Assembly (NCBI GenBank): GCA_025331125.1
Contig: JAOALB010000134.1
Location: 62,001-126,000 of the forward strand
DNA from: Mycogone perniciosa
Taxonomy: Eukaryota; Ascomycota; Sordariomycetes; Hypocreales; Hypocreaceae
Reading direction: 5' to 3'
Length of the DNA: 64,000 nt
The notes under the pieces were generated by a model. The model worked only from the letters and a program-made list of their open reading frames with translations. It did no database searches and was not told the DNA's origin. Positions 50,701-61,298 of the stretch are shown piece after piece. The translations under genes and the position numbers were made by a program. Position 1 is the stretch's first letter, and every line of letters begins with the position of its first letter.

Positions 50701-52560
50701 CTATTTTTATTTTTTAATTAAATTAAGCTTTTATAGTAGAGTTAAAAGTATTTATTTCAAGTTTTATTTTTTTTAGATAAATTGAATATAATAAATATAA
50801 GTTTTTATAATATAAATTATTTAAGTTTATTAAATATATTTTATATTTTTAATATTTATAAAAACTTTTAATTCTTTTAATAAATTTATAAAGAGTTTAT
50901 ATAATACTTTTATAGCATTTAATAAATTATTAATAATAGTTAATAAATTTTAAAAACCTATAAATTTCTTTTATTATTATATATATAAACTAGTCTTTCA
51001 TTACTTATACTTTTAATAAACTTATATAAATTTCTTTAAAGGTAATAACATACTTTAAAAGAATAACTTTCTATATATAAAGTTTATATCTCTTTAATTT
51101 TAAAAATAGTTTAATATTTTATAGTATTTAAAATACTTTATAAATATATACTTTATATTCTTTAAAGCTATTTAAAAAAATTAAAATATTATTTAAATTA
51201 ATAACTATAAAGATATTAAAACCCTTTTTTAATATATTATTAATTATTTTTTAAAATACTATGACTATTAATAAAACTAAAAGGTATAATTAGCTATTTA
51301 AATAAACTATATTTAATTTAAAAGGCAGTTATATATTTATATCCTTTTTTAATTTAAATAATATTATAAGCGCCTTTAAAGTTTAGTGCTATAAACTACT
51401 CTTTTTATATAGTTAATTCTATAATTCTATAATTAATAGTAATAGGGTTTTACTTTTAATAATAGCTTTATTAAACTATTAGTAATCTATAGTTAACTAT
51501 AGTTTACCTCTTTTCTTTAATATAAATATAATAGGATAGCCTACTTTTTAATAGAATTAAATTGTTTGTAAAAAAGTATAGTTTTAATAAATTAACTACT
51601 AAATAAAGGAATTTAAACTAAAGTAATATAGCAGTATATAATAATATATATAATAAAGGTCCTATATAGTAGCTTTAATATATACTAATATATATATTAC
51701 TTTTAATAAAAAGCGTTAACTATACCCTTTAACTAATATATTATTTAAATAGTTATATAGGCTTTTAAGCTTTTTTTATTTAAATTATAAACTTTATAAA
51801 AAGTAGTATTTATATTATCTTTAAGTTTAATTCTATAGTTTTATTAACTATATTTTAATAGTTTAATATTAAGTATTTCCTTAAATAGTTTATTATACTT
51901 TTAGTACTATTTAAAGATATTTTATAGTCATTCTAATTATATTACTATTTTAAAGGTTTTTATTTTAAGTATTTTATTAATATTATTAAATACTTTCTAT
52001 AAAAAGCAATTATTCTTTAAATTTATTTATCCTTCCCCTTCCTTTATTTAAGTTTTCTTTTTAAATAGATTACTTTTATAATTAAATTAAAGGTAACATT
52101 TTTAACTCTTTTCTTTAATATACTTAAAGGTTTTATATAGGATTTCTGCCTTACAGTTAAGGCTTTTTTAATAGTTTTAATTGCTAAAAAAGCTTTACTA
52201 TTATATTAATAAAGCTAGCCTTTTTTTACTTAATATTAAAGTTATTATACTTTAATTAAAAATAACTAAAAATAATATTATATTTACTAATATTTACGAT
52301 ATTATAAAAGCTACTCTTTTATATTTAGTTATTTTAAATTTAATATAATTAATCTATTACTTAATTTATTTCTTATTATATATAACGGTTTACTTTTTTC
52401 TATTAAGATTTTATTAATAATAAAGTTTATAACTATATAAAGGTTTTAAGTATTATATTATACTATAGACTTACTTTTAAAGATTCAATTAATTTAAAAT
52501 AGTTATTTTAAATTAAAGAAGTAAAAGAGTACTTTTTATATTTAAAGTTTCCTTTTAAGT

Positions 52561-52660
52561 TATTAAAATGGAGGGCTAAAAAGCAAGGATTTCGGTGTAA
52601 TTAGATAACTTTATATTCTGGCTAGACCGAGTTCCGGAGGAACTTCGGTGTAAGTCAGAC
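52561..52660 (+). repeat. truncated C1-family LTR at the repeat/host boundary
   Basis: In the opposite orientation to C1. Starts TATTAAAATGGAGGGC, corresponding to the C1 LTR end, and continues through GGATTTCGGTGTAA, GACCGAGTTCCGGAGG and CTTCGGTGTAAGT. About 24 bp present in the other copies (around 5980-6005) are missing, and it stops at 52660 where normal-composition DNA begins. It is nearly RIP-free. Confidence 0.75.
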
Positions 52661-53261
52661 TCCAAATTTAGAGTCACATGATTTCGTTTTTGGAGGACAA
52701 TGAACCCCTGCGCTAAGCAATTTACTACCGTTAAGTCATTTGACCCCACCAAGAAACGGAGCCTATACCGCCACCGTTTTGTTCACGGCGGCAGTTCTGA
52801 TGTTGGTACGGAGTAGTGTACGGAGCACTTGCATCGCGACATTTACGGGCATGCCGCTATTAGGCTCACACCCCCTCCAGTACAAGCGTAAGTGTAAATC
52901 CTAGCCCATAAAATAGCGACACGCAGTGACTCTAGGTGCCTTGACGGGAGTTAAGGCATAACGGTGAGAGTTCCTGAACGAGTTAGGTAATCCCTAGGAC
53001 AGGTTAACCATATGAGTAAAGGGAAAACAGCAGCTTACTAACAAATATATACCTTTTATATATGTGAACTTGTTAGTGTATATGCAGTGTTTATTTTTAA
53101 TCCTTTAATGGTGTACGAAGTACCTAGGTGTAATACTACTTTATTATGTTAAATAACCTGCCCTAGCAGCTACAATTGCTGAAGTGTACACTTCACTTTT
53201 GCTGGCCTGGGTGAATGCCCCACTTTGGTAGCCAGTACATTACAGGATCTACAACGACGAC
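52661..53261. other. host-type DNA, no gene recognised
   Basis: Balanced composition with intact CpA and CpG. No long open frame and no match to the repeats. Contains an imperfect 18-bp palindrome (52671-52688, GACTC..GAGTC), an imperfect inverted repeat (53038-53076, CTAACAA..TTGTTAG) and a perfect 14-bp palindrome (53181-53194, GAAGTGTACACTTC). It may be intergenic or a decayed upstream part of the dehydrogenase fragment that follows. Confidence 0.5.
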
Positions 53262-53514
53262 GGCTCGTCAAGACAACTATATCAGGCTAAGGATGAATTG
53301 CTTTAGGCAATGTAACCACACTGCGGCAAATGTTCGATGCGCATTCGCGTCTGGTTCACTTAGATATCATCGGAGTGGGCGGTATGTATGACGGTGAAGG
53401 GTATAGGAGAATGCGTCATGCGGGTGCAGCTGCTGTAGCGATTGCAACGGCGTTGGGAGGCGGGGAACTGGTGTATATGAGGCCATTGAGAAAGACATTG
53501 GTTCTTCATGGTAG
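53262..53514 (+). pseudogene. C-terminal fragment resembling class 1 dihydroorotate dehydrogenase
   Basis: The frame from about 53295 reads IALGNVTTLRQMF, then LDIIGVGG, a GYRRM segment and AGAAAVAIATALG. This is the FMN-phosphate-binding end of class 1 dihydroorotate dehydrogenases (pyrimidine synthesis), whose family pattern is IIGVGG...AGA..V..GTA. After TALG the frame shifts by one base: the continuation GTGVYEAIEKDIGSSW followed by TAG at 53512 fits the family C-terminus much better than the formally open extension to 53524. Upstream a second disturbance (TGA near 53292) separates it from GSSRQLYQ in another frame. About 80 of roughly 310 residues remain; the N-terminal barrel is not seen in the preceding 600 bp. 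It is thus a relic, or less likely the last exon of a gene cut by repeats. No RIP signature. Assignment is from memory of the family motif. Confidence 0.6.
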
Positions 53515-53974
53515 TGAGGTGTGATTAACATGACAAGAGATATGGAACATGGAGTATGTGTCAACCTCAGTAACGGATTATTCCACATCACGGCACATTC
53601 CACAACATGACACATTCCTTTATTCCAACGCATATTCCTTAATTCCCAACTAGCTTGCAATAACAGCCGAATCCGTAAATCAATGACAATATTATAACAG
53701 TCAGATTTCCTAGATTTCCTAGATCCGGATGGTTATAATTAATTAATTAGTAAGTTTTTATATATTTAAGCAGCCGCTTTTCCCACTTAACTTAGGATAA
53801 GCAAAAGTATTGAATTCTATCATTTTATGCATTCGTTAATAAGCCCTTATACTGTTAATCTGTGATTGATAGTTATAAGCCCGGTCTGCATCGGGTTTTC
53901 TATATAGCTTCCATTTCGCAATAATAACATTATCAATATAATATCGACCTCTTCCTAGGTTATCCTAAAGGGAC
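53515..53974. other. host-type DNA up to G4
   Basis: Composition rises in AT toward 53740 but CpA is intact. No open frame or repeat recognised. G4 starts at 53975 after GGGAC. Confidence 0.5.
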
Positions 53975-54374
53975 TGTCACGACCCGACCCTCTTATGGCC
54001 GCATAAAGGGTCCAGGGCGGTACGTACCCCGGAAGAACAACAGAACAAACGTCCAATCAGGAAGGATCACTCAGATTACTGTAAACTACAGATTACTTGG
54101 ATTACAGAACGTAAGCCAAGGTGATCTAATATAACCGTAATCTATATATAATCTAAGTATATTCACTATATATCTCCTTTATATATAAAACTGGATAAAT
54201 TACAATTATTTAATATAGTTACTTAAATAGTCGTTAATAATTGTATTTATTAGAACCGCCTATTTTATAGAATTGTAACTATATTACCCTACTTAGTATT
54301 TATCTTTAACCTCTCTATTAGTATAAACCTATAAACATTAGTTTAACTGTTAAGAATTAACCCGGATCGTTATA
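53975..54374 (+). repeat. G4 5' LTR (400 bp)
   Basis: TGTCACGACCCGACC to GGATCGTTATA. Its U3 (TTATGGCCGCATAAAGGGTCC) is private to G4 in this window; from about 54165 it is shared with all other G LTRs. It is less RIP-mutated at its left end than the 3' copy, consistent with adjoining host DNA. Confidence 0.9.
54180..54190 (+). promoter_or_regulatory. TATA box of the G4 LTR promoter
   Basis: TATATATAAAA lies 49 bp upstream of 54229, the start predicted from the self-priming complementarity. The block CTCCTTTATATATAAAACT is conserved in G1, G3 and the G4 3' LTR. Confidence 0.5.
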
Positions 54375-54385
54375 TATTAACGACT
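54375..54385 (+). promoter_or_regulatory. G4 self-primer binding site
   Basis: The first 11 internal bases, TATTAACGACT, are the exact reverse complement of AGTCGTTAATA at 54229-54239 in the LTR (also present in the 3' LTR). This layout is known for Tf1/sushi chromoviruses, where the 5' end of the RNA folds back and is cleaved to prime. G1 (TATTAATAAC with GTTATTAATA) keeps the pairing in RIP-changed form. Confidence 0.65.
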
Positions 54386-54839
54386 TTTATTTAAAAGGCC
54401 ACTAAGAATTTTAAGTAATATTGCAAGTATATCTACTGCAGTATCCTCTTCCAATAACCTTAACACTCTACCCTCTATTCTACCTCTTCACTAAAGGAAA
54501 AATAATAATAGAGATAATAATATAAATAGAAGCGAAGATAAAGATAAAGTTAATAAAATAAAATAACTTTATATTTATATAAAGGAAGCCTTTTAATATA
54601 TAAAAGCTAACTGTATAGAATAGGAATAATACTATTAGTATTTAATTACTGAAAACGCTAGGCTTAATTAAATAATTTATTAATAATAAATAACTATTAT
54701 AAACTTATAGAATTAGGCCCTACCTGCTTTAAACTTTATACTGAACTATAAAGGAAACTGACCTTTAAGGGACTTAAGAGAGTCGCTTAAGATATAACCC
54801 TTTAAGCACTTTAATGGAAGTACTGTAGTACTTTAACCG

Positions 54840-55530
54840 TTTTTTACTTAACTATATAACTATTTTACATACTTTTTAACCAGCTTTAATACAAAAACTA
54901 GTAAAGTCCTTTTAGCTGCTAGATAATTTAAAGGAAACGCCTTAAAGTAGTTTAAACCTACTTAAAGGGATTTCTTTAATAATAAAAGCAAAGCCGATAA
55001 GTAAATATAGCTTATATTCGCTAATTATAATTAATTTAAGGAAAAATTAAAGAATATTTTTAATAATATTAATAAAAAATATATTGCAGAGAAGAAATTT
55101 ATAAATTTAGTTTAAAAAGGAAAATGCTTTAACTATACTATATACTTTAAAAACTATACTTTTAAAGTTAAATAGGGAAACTCTGCTTTTATTAAACGCT
55201 TTTATAATAAACTTAAACTAGAAATTAAAAGGGAAGTTTATAAATTCTCTTGCGATAAAGGTATTATTAAGTTTATTAAAAAATATATAGATACAGATAA
55301 TTTACTTTATAAACTTTATTTAAATATAAAAAAAAGATAACAGTAATTTAGATAAGTTTATAAATATTAAGGATATATAAATTAAGGTAAAAAGCGATAA
55401 AAATATATTACTAGCTTTAATAATAAAAGACTTAGTTAAATAGATTTAGACGCTATTTAAAAGGGAAAGGCAAAGGTTATTTATTATAACTATAATAAAC
55501 TAGGATATATTTTAAGAGACTATAAAGCTT
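54840..55530 (+). pseudogene. G4 gag remnant with erased zinc knuckle
   Basis: Readable Gag-like alpha-helical capsid segment (FFT-x-LYNYFTYFLTSF, ARYF-like block, then an FK-x-KLKNIF segment and FINLV) interrupted by TAA/TAG at Gln/Trp positions. At 55482-55523 the nucleocapsid knuckle has spacing X2, X4, X4, but all four ligand codons (normally Cys, Cys, His, Cys) are TAT. G-to-A in TGT/TGC and C-to-T in CAT/CAC explain this. The start codon cannot be fixed. It would have packaged the RNA in cytoplasmic particles. Confidence 0.75.
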
Positions 55531-57109
55531 TATAAAAACTAAAAATTAATAAACTTTAAAAACCTGCGCTAAAACCTAAACGAAAAGTTAATATAGTTTT
55601 AAAGACTACTAATTATATATTATTTAACTGGACTATATATTATAATAATAACTGCTTTATTTATAAATCCAGTAAAGATAAAAGCGGATAATACCTGAAA
55701 TAACCTAAAAAGATATCTATAATAAACTAAAAGGGATACTAGTTAAGACTTAAATCTTTAACTTTTAGAGGCATCCTTAAAGAAGACAGAGTAAACAGGT
55801 ATTTACTACGCCCAGACAGTTTAACAGAACGAAACCTAAACTCTAGTTATATAAAGTCAAATAGGGATAACAGTATCCTGGACAGATAAATAGTCGCTAT
55901 AATTAATTACCGATATCTTAACTAAATTACTGCAGGCAATAAAGGATAGACTAGCAGCAGTAACTCTGATAATAAAGATAAAAATAACCCTTTATAATAT
56001 AAACTATTACTATATAGTGCTATACCTTTAAAACTAGAAAATATACTACCTATAAACAGTAACCTTAAAGGTAAATTAAACAAATACTACCTAAACCTAA
56101 TCGAGAGAGTTGCTATAGGTATATAGTAAAATAGGTTAAACCTACGCTTATATAAGCAGCTCTATACGCAAAATAAAGCTAACGATAAAATAGCCGTTAA
56201 AGCTATTTCAGCTGCTTTAACTATATAAGCAGAACCTGTATATTTCTATATATAAAGAGACTATACTATAAATAACTTTATTTATAAAAAGTATTATACT
56301 ATATCCTAGGTTCTTTATATTGTATATAGGTGTATAGTATACTTTCAGGAAAAAGTAAAGTATAATGTATTTCTAATTAAAATTTTATTCTACCCTGTGA
56401 AATAGGTATAAGATTATAACGCTTTTAAAGAATAGATTGTAATTATATAGTATCGAGACTTTAAAATTATTATTATTAAACCAGATACTGAAACCTTAAA
56501 GGAATATCGTTAGCTATAAAGACTTAAAAGATATAAGTTTAAAGGATACTATATTTACTGCTAAGAGAAATTAATAGAGTAGCACTTCCGCTATAACGAA
56601 AAGTTTAAATATAATCGATAATACTATTTAAAGTGTAATAGCCTAAAATATATTATATATAAGTGAAATAAATTATAAAATTAGCATTTATAATAAACTA
56701 ATAATACTTTATATTTATTGCTGGATTATATATACTATTAAAAGGATAAATGCATTATTTACCTATAAGAAAAACTTTAAAAATAGCGAATATAAAAGTA
56801 TATTGGGTATAAACCCACTTTAAAGGATAGAGAGATTAATTAGATTATAAAAGAGCTGTATAGAAACTAGTTTAACTTTATTACCTATAAAGGAACCGCT
56901 TATAATAAAAGAAGGTGGCATTTACTTTAAAGAACCCCGATTAACTGTAAAATCTACGCAAAAAAAGAAGAATCGGGAAACGATTAATATTACCTGTAAA
57001 AGGGCTATAAAGTAATAATCAATAAATTATATCTCTCGAAATATTAAATAATAAAAGTAACAATAAAGATTTACTATATTTTAAATTAAAGATAATAGTT
57101 AAAGGATAT

Positions 57110-60100
57110 TAGCTATATATATTAATAGACAGTAAAGCGATAGGCAATTTTATTATATTTATAACTATAAATCGCTTACAGTTACTTTAAAAAAAGAAAA
57201 CTAAACTGTATTAACTTCGTTAAATAAAAAGAGGAGCCTTTATATATAATAATAGGTAAGTTAAGTAAAAGACTGATTATCTTGAACTTAAAATCGCTAA
57301 ATGTAAAGGAGTAGTTTTTTACAATATAGCGAATATTAATAGGTATAATATTATTCTCGGTTATCTTTGGTTGAAATGCAATAACTTTAATATTGACTGG
57401 GAGAACGGCCAGTTTCGTTAGCGCGATAATAAAGCTCCCTTAGCGATTAGAACTATTAAAAAGGCTTTAGCTGCAGGGCAGAAATCCTATATAAAACCCT
57501 TAAGTATATTAAAGAAGAAAACTAAAAAAGTTACTTTTAATTTAATTACAGAAATAACTTACCTAAAAATAAAACTTAAATAAAGTAAAGGGAAAGATAA
57601 ATAAATCTAAAGAATAATTGCCTTTTTATAGAAAGTATTTAATAATATTAATGAAATGTTTAAGATAAAAAGCTTTAAAACAGCAGCGTTACTAAAACAG
57701 CTGTAGAATATCTTTAAAGAATACTAGAAGTATAATAAGCTATTTAAGGAAACACTTAATATAAAACTACTAGAATACAGCTAATAAAACTATATAATTA
57801 AGCTTAAAGATAATGCAAGCACTACCTTCTATAAAATTTACAATTTAAATAAAAAAGAGCTTAAAAGCCTATATAACTATATAAACGATATATTAGCTAA
57901 AGGGTATATTTAACCTTTTTTATTAGAAGCAGGCTATTTTATTATATTTATATTAAAGAAAAGAGGTAAACTATAGCTAGTTATAGACTATTAACGGCTT
58001 AATAAAGCTACTGTTAAAAATAAAACTCTATTACTATTAATGATGGAATTATAAGATAAACTATATAGAAAAAAGTAGTTTATAGCGCTAGACCTTAAAG
58101 GCGCTTATAACTTTATTTAAATTAAAGAAGGATATAAATAAATAACCGCCTTTTAAACTAAGTACAGCTTATTTAAATACCTAGTTATACCTTTTAGTTT
58201 TACTAACGCCCCTGCAATATTTTAAAAAATAATTAATAATATATTAAAAGAGTACCTCGATATCTTTATAGTTATCTATTTAAATAATATCCTAATCTTC
58301 TCAGATACCTTTAAAGAATATAAAGTATACATCTATAAGGTATTATAAATACTATAAAATGCTAAACTATTTATAAAACTAGAGAAATGCAAATTTTATA
58401 TATAGAAAGTTACTTTCTTAAAGTATATTATTACCTTTAAAGAAATTTGTATAGATTTGTTAAAAGTATAAGCAGTAAAAGACTAGCCTATACCTATAAC
58501 AGTTAAAGAAGTTTAAAGCTTTTTAAAATTTGCTAACTATTACTGATAATTTATTAAAGGCTATAAAAGTATTACATAAACTCTTTATAAATTTATTAAA
58601 AAAGATTAAAAGTTTCTATAAGTATTAAATATATAAGATGCATTTAATAAACTTAAACAGTTTATTTTAAAAGAACTTATATTTATTATATTTAACCTAT
58701 TTAAAGAAATAGAAGTTGAAATGGACGCTTTTAACTTCGCTATAAAAGCTTAATTTAGTTAGAAAAATAAAAACAGTAAGCTATATCTTATTGCCTTTTA
58801 CTCCAGAGTACTCTATAGCGCAGAACTAAACTACCCGATATACAATAAAGAATTCTTTACTATTATCCTTACATTTAAAGAATAGCAATACTACCTACTA
58901 AAAGGAATATATAAAGTTAAAGTGTATACTAACTATAAAAATATCGTATACTTCGCGATAGTTTAATAACTCTTTAAAAGGCAGATTTGCTACGCGGAAT
59001 ATTTATTAGAATTTAACTATATCCTAATCCATTAAAAAAGATCCAAGAATAGATAAGCAGACGCGCTTAGTAGATAAGCTAATTATAACCAGGGAAAGAT
59101 TAAGTATACTAGGCAGATTTTAAAATAAACCTTTAAAGGACACTATTAATAAATAGCACTTTAAGCTATATATAAAGTATCTAGTAATAATATTACGCTT
59201 TAGTATATTAAAGAGCATTACACTATTTAAGATAATAATAGATTTTTAAAAGATATAGAGTTTAATAATAAAGGAACTCGATAATAAAATAAAAAGATTT
59301 AAATCTTAGATAAACTCTAGAAGAATATAGTTATAAAAGTTTACTAATACCTGGTATATAGATATAAAGGTATTCGCAAAACCTGCAAATAAGTATAAAA
59401 GTACTTTGAGTTTTAAAGGCTTAAGAAAGTAGTGTAAGACGTTATCTCTCGCTATATAACTTATAAAACAGTTAAACCCTTGAAATATAAACTATACAGT
59501 AAACTTTAACCTTTACTAATACCAGAATAATTATAAGAGTTAATTTTATTAAACTTTATCGTTAAACTACTATTATCTATTAAACTTAAAATAAAGATTA
59601 AATATAATAGTATTTTAGTAATTATAGATTAATTTATTAAATACTTTTACTTCCTTTTATATAAAAAAGTAATAGATATATAAACACTAGCTTATATATT
59701 TTTGCAATTTATTGCAGCTAACTATATAATTCTAGCCGAGATTATTTCTAACTAAAGATTAACCTTTACATTTAAATTCTAGTAAATACTTATAAACTAA
59801 TTAGGTATAAATTATAAGCTTAGTACTATATATCACTTATAGATAAATAGTTAGACAGAATATATTAACTAGATTATTAAAGTTTATTTAAAAAGTTATA
59901 TTAACTTTAACTAAAACAATTAAGTAAAGAAATTATTAATCGCGCAGATATCCTATAATAGCAATATTTTAAAGTTAACTGGATTTAGCCTTATATACAC
60001 TAACTATAGTTTTACGCTAAATATATATAAAGCGCTAAAGAAAAGCCTATATATCGATAAAGTATAAATTAAAGCTGAAGATATAAAGCAGTTATATAAG

Positions 60101-60583
60101 GAAATATAGGTATACCTTTACTTTATATAAGAAAGAATAAAGAAATATACCAATAAGTATAGATTAAAGGGACTAATCTTTAAAAAGGGAGATATAGTTT
60201 ACCTATACTGTTATTCGCTAGGAAAAAAGACTGTAAATATTAAAATAATGCAATTAAATAATAAATTAGATTTTAAAAAACTTAAACTTTACTTAATTAA
60301 AAAGGTTATTTTAGAAGTTACTTATAGATTTATACTACCAGACAGTATCCGGATTTACCTAGTATTTTATATTTTACTACTCAAAAAAGTATTATAAAAT
60401 AAATTAAAAAATAGAGTAATTATAGACTTAATCGAGGTCTTACTAGTTAAAGAAAAATATAAAGTTAAGGAAATCAGAGCTGTAAAAATAGAAGATAATA
60501 AACGCTAGTACTTAATAAAATAGAAAAACTATAGAGAGGAATATAACTCCTGGGAACCTAAAGAATACTTTAAGCACTCTTAA
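57110..60583 (+). pseudogene. G4 pol remnant: PR-RT-RNase H-IN-chromodomain
   Basis: PR: LIDSKA (active-site DSGA altered) at about 57120, and IILGYLWL near 57350, the usual 'ILGMPWL'. RT 57950-58330: ATVK-like block, ALDLKGAYNF, FTNAPAIF, catalytic IYLNNILIF (Asp-Asp to Asn-Asn) near 58280. RNase H about 58700-58890: VEMDAFNFAIKA, LIAFYSRVL, YNKEFFTII. Integrase about 59590-60360: VIID at 59625, IISN (normally D), QTEYIN holding the catalytic Glu, then GFSLIYTNY and the FKKGDIVYL and KKVI blocks of its C-terminal domain. Chromodomain 60425-60583: EVLLVKEKYKVKEIRAV, YLIK-stop-K (stop for Trp), NYREEYNSWEPKEYF, then TAA. Chromodomains of this type steer integration to histone-marked heterochromatin. 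Length and order are normal for a chromovirus; stops come from RIP. Confidence 0.88.
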
Positions 60584-60611
60584 ACGACTCTGGAATAATT
60601 CCACTGAAATT

Positions 60612-60869
60612 TTAGCTTGCCAATAACGGATTAAGCGGCCTAAAAGCGGTCCAGTCAATTATATTAACAGCCCTGAAAGAATATATATCGATAGCAGCCT
60701 CTGCTTCGCGACGTTTAGCCTTATCCAGCTTATCTATATTTCTTAACTTAAAATTCACTATTTTCGCCCCTTTCATCACTAATGCCTCGCGCTGGGTATA
60801 AAGGCGAGTTAGTTGCGCTAGAGCCTTGGAAGATTTGCGATGCAATTCTGCTAACTTAAGCTCCGCCTC
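60612..60869 (-). CDS. antisense coiled-coil ORF between G4 pol and 3' LTR
   Basis: Open on the minus strand from a TAA at 60870-60872 (possibly a mutated CAA, the frame continues above it) to a stop at about 60612. The first candidate start is a TTG at 60845, and no ATG precedes it, so the true start is unknown. It reads a Glu/Lys/Leu-rich helix (EAELKLAELHRKSSKAL), then QREALVMKGAKIV, NIDKLDKAKRREAEAA and IDWTAFRPLNP. The heptad-like leucines suggest a coiled coil. It resembles in layout a uncharacterised helical protein segment common near fungal retroelements (recalled pattern: basic helix, then a 'LDELD' acidic turn); this is memory, not a search. G3 has a degenerate counterpart. The surrounding interval is less AT-rich than pol. 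It may be an antisense gene of the element or an exapted host fragment. Confidence 0.4.
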   Translation of the reverse strand, partial: EAELKLAELHRKSSKALAQLTRLYTQREALVMKGAKIVNFKLRNIDKLDKAKRREAEAAIDIYSFRAVNIIDWTAFRPLNPLLAS

Positions 60870-60872
60870 TTA

Positions 60873-61298
60873 TTCCTGCGCCTTTAGTCGCTTATACTTT
60901 AAAGTAATCCAAGACACTAAAAAATCAGAAAAATAAAAAAAAATAAAAAAGACAAAATCACTTATAAATGCTTACTAGCACCCTAAAACTATTACAAGAG
61001 CGCCCCCGTTAAACGCACTCCTAATATCGAGATACCCTGTCCATTATCTTACAAGTATAACTACAGGAACGACAATATAAACAAGGCATAGTTTCAAAAC
61101 CTAATTCTTCGATAGAAGACGCGAGGGCTAAACGCTAAAGGGTCTTTAAAGAATAAGCCTTCTCAATACGACTTATATTATCAGCACCGCATATATAAAA
61201 GGAAAAAGAAAGAGAATGTTACACTTATAAGGGGAGGTATAGTATTTATACCGGACAGGCAAGGTTTTAGGGATAAAACTATCGGGAGGGGGATATCG
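60873..61298. other. G4 3' untranslated interval
   Basis: Between the antisense frame and the 3' LTR. Mixed composition, no sense frame, a short A-rich run near 60925-60955, and the polypurine tract at 61284-61298. Confidence 0.6.

Larger units (their letters stand above)
40750..52300 (-). pseudogene. G5 pol remnant (interrupted)
   Basis: Chromodomain equivalent near 40920-40820 (minus reading KEIKAIK). Integrase region around 41250-41720, split by TRIM1 and G3. RNase H segment at 50150-50290 and after 50705, split by TRIM2b: the minus strand reads YNKEF and a tyrosine-rich YYLLK segment, as in G4. RT around 51400-51100. All frames carry many stops. Confidence 0.65.
39649..52560 (-). mobile_element. 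G5: chromovirus, 5' part missing, carrying three insertions
   Basis: The 3' LTR is at 39649-40035, with the minus-strand polypurine tract AATGGGAGGGGGATATTA directly right of it. The internal region then runs rightward with TRIM1, G3 and TRIM2b inside it. Closing each insertion on one target duplication gives sequence collinear with G2 (for example 27990-28060 against 41721-41728, 42193-42220 and 49895-49930). No 5' LTR or gag is found: at 52561 a truncated C1-type LTR replaces them. This is one of the most RIP-mutated elements of the window. Confidence 0.8.

Noticed and set aside
32445..52660. The C1-LTR blocks at 32441 and, inverted, at 52561 as terminal inverted repeats of a 20-kb DNA transposon
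   Set aside because: The first is part of a full C1 LTR with target duplication; no transposase and no matching flanks at the second.
53367..53660. 97-codon minus-strand frame opposite the dehydrogenase relic
   Set aside because: Shadow of the motif-bearing plus strand; no recognisable domain.
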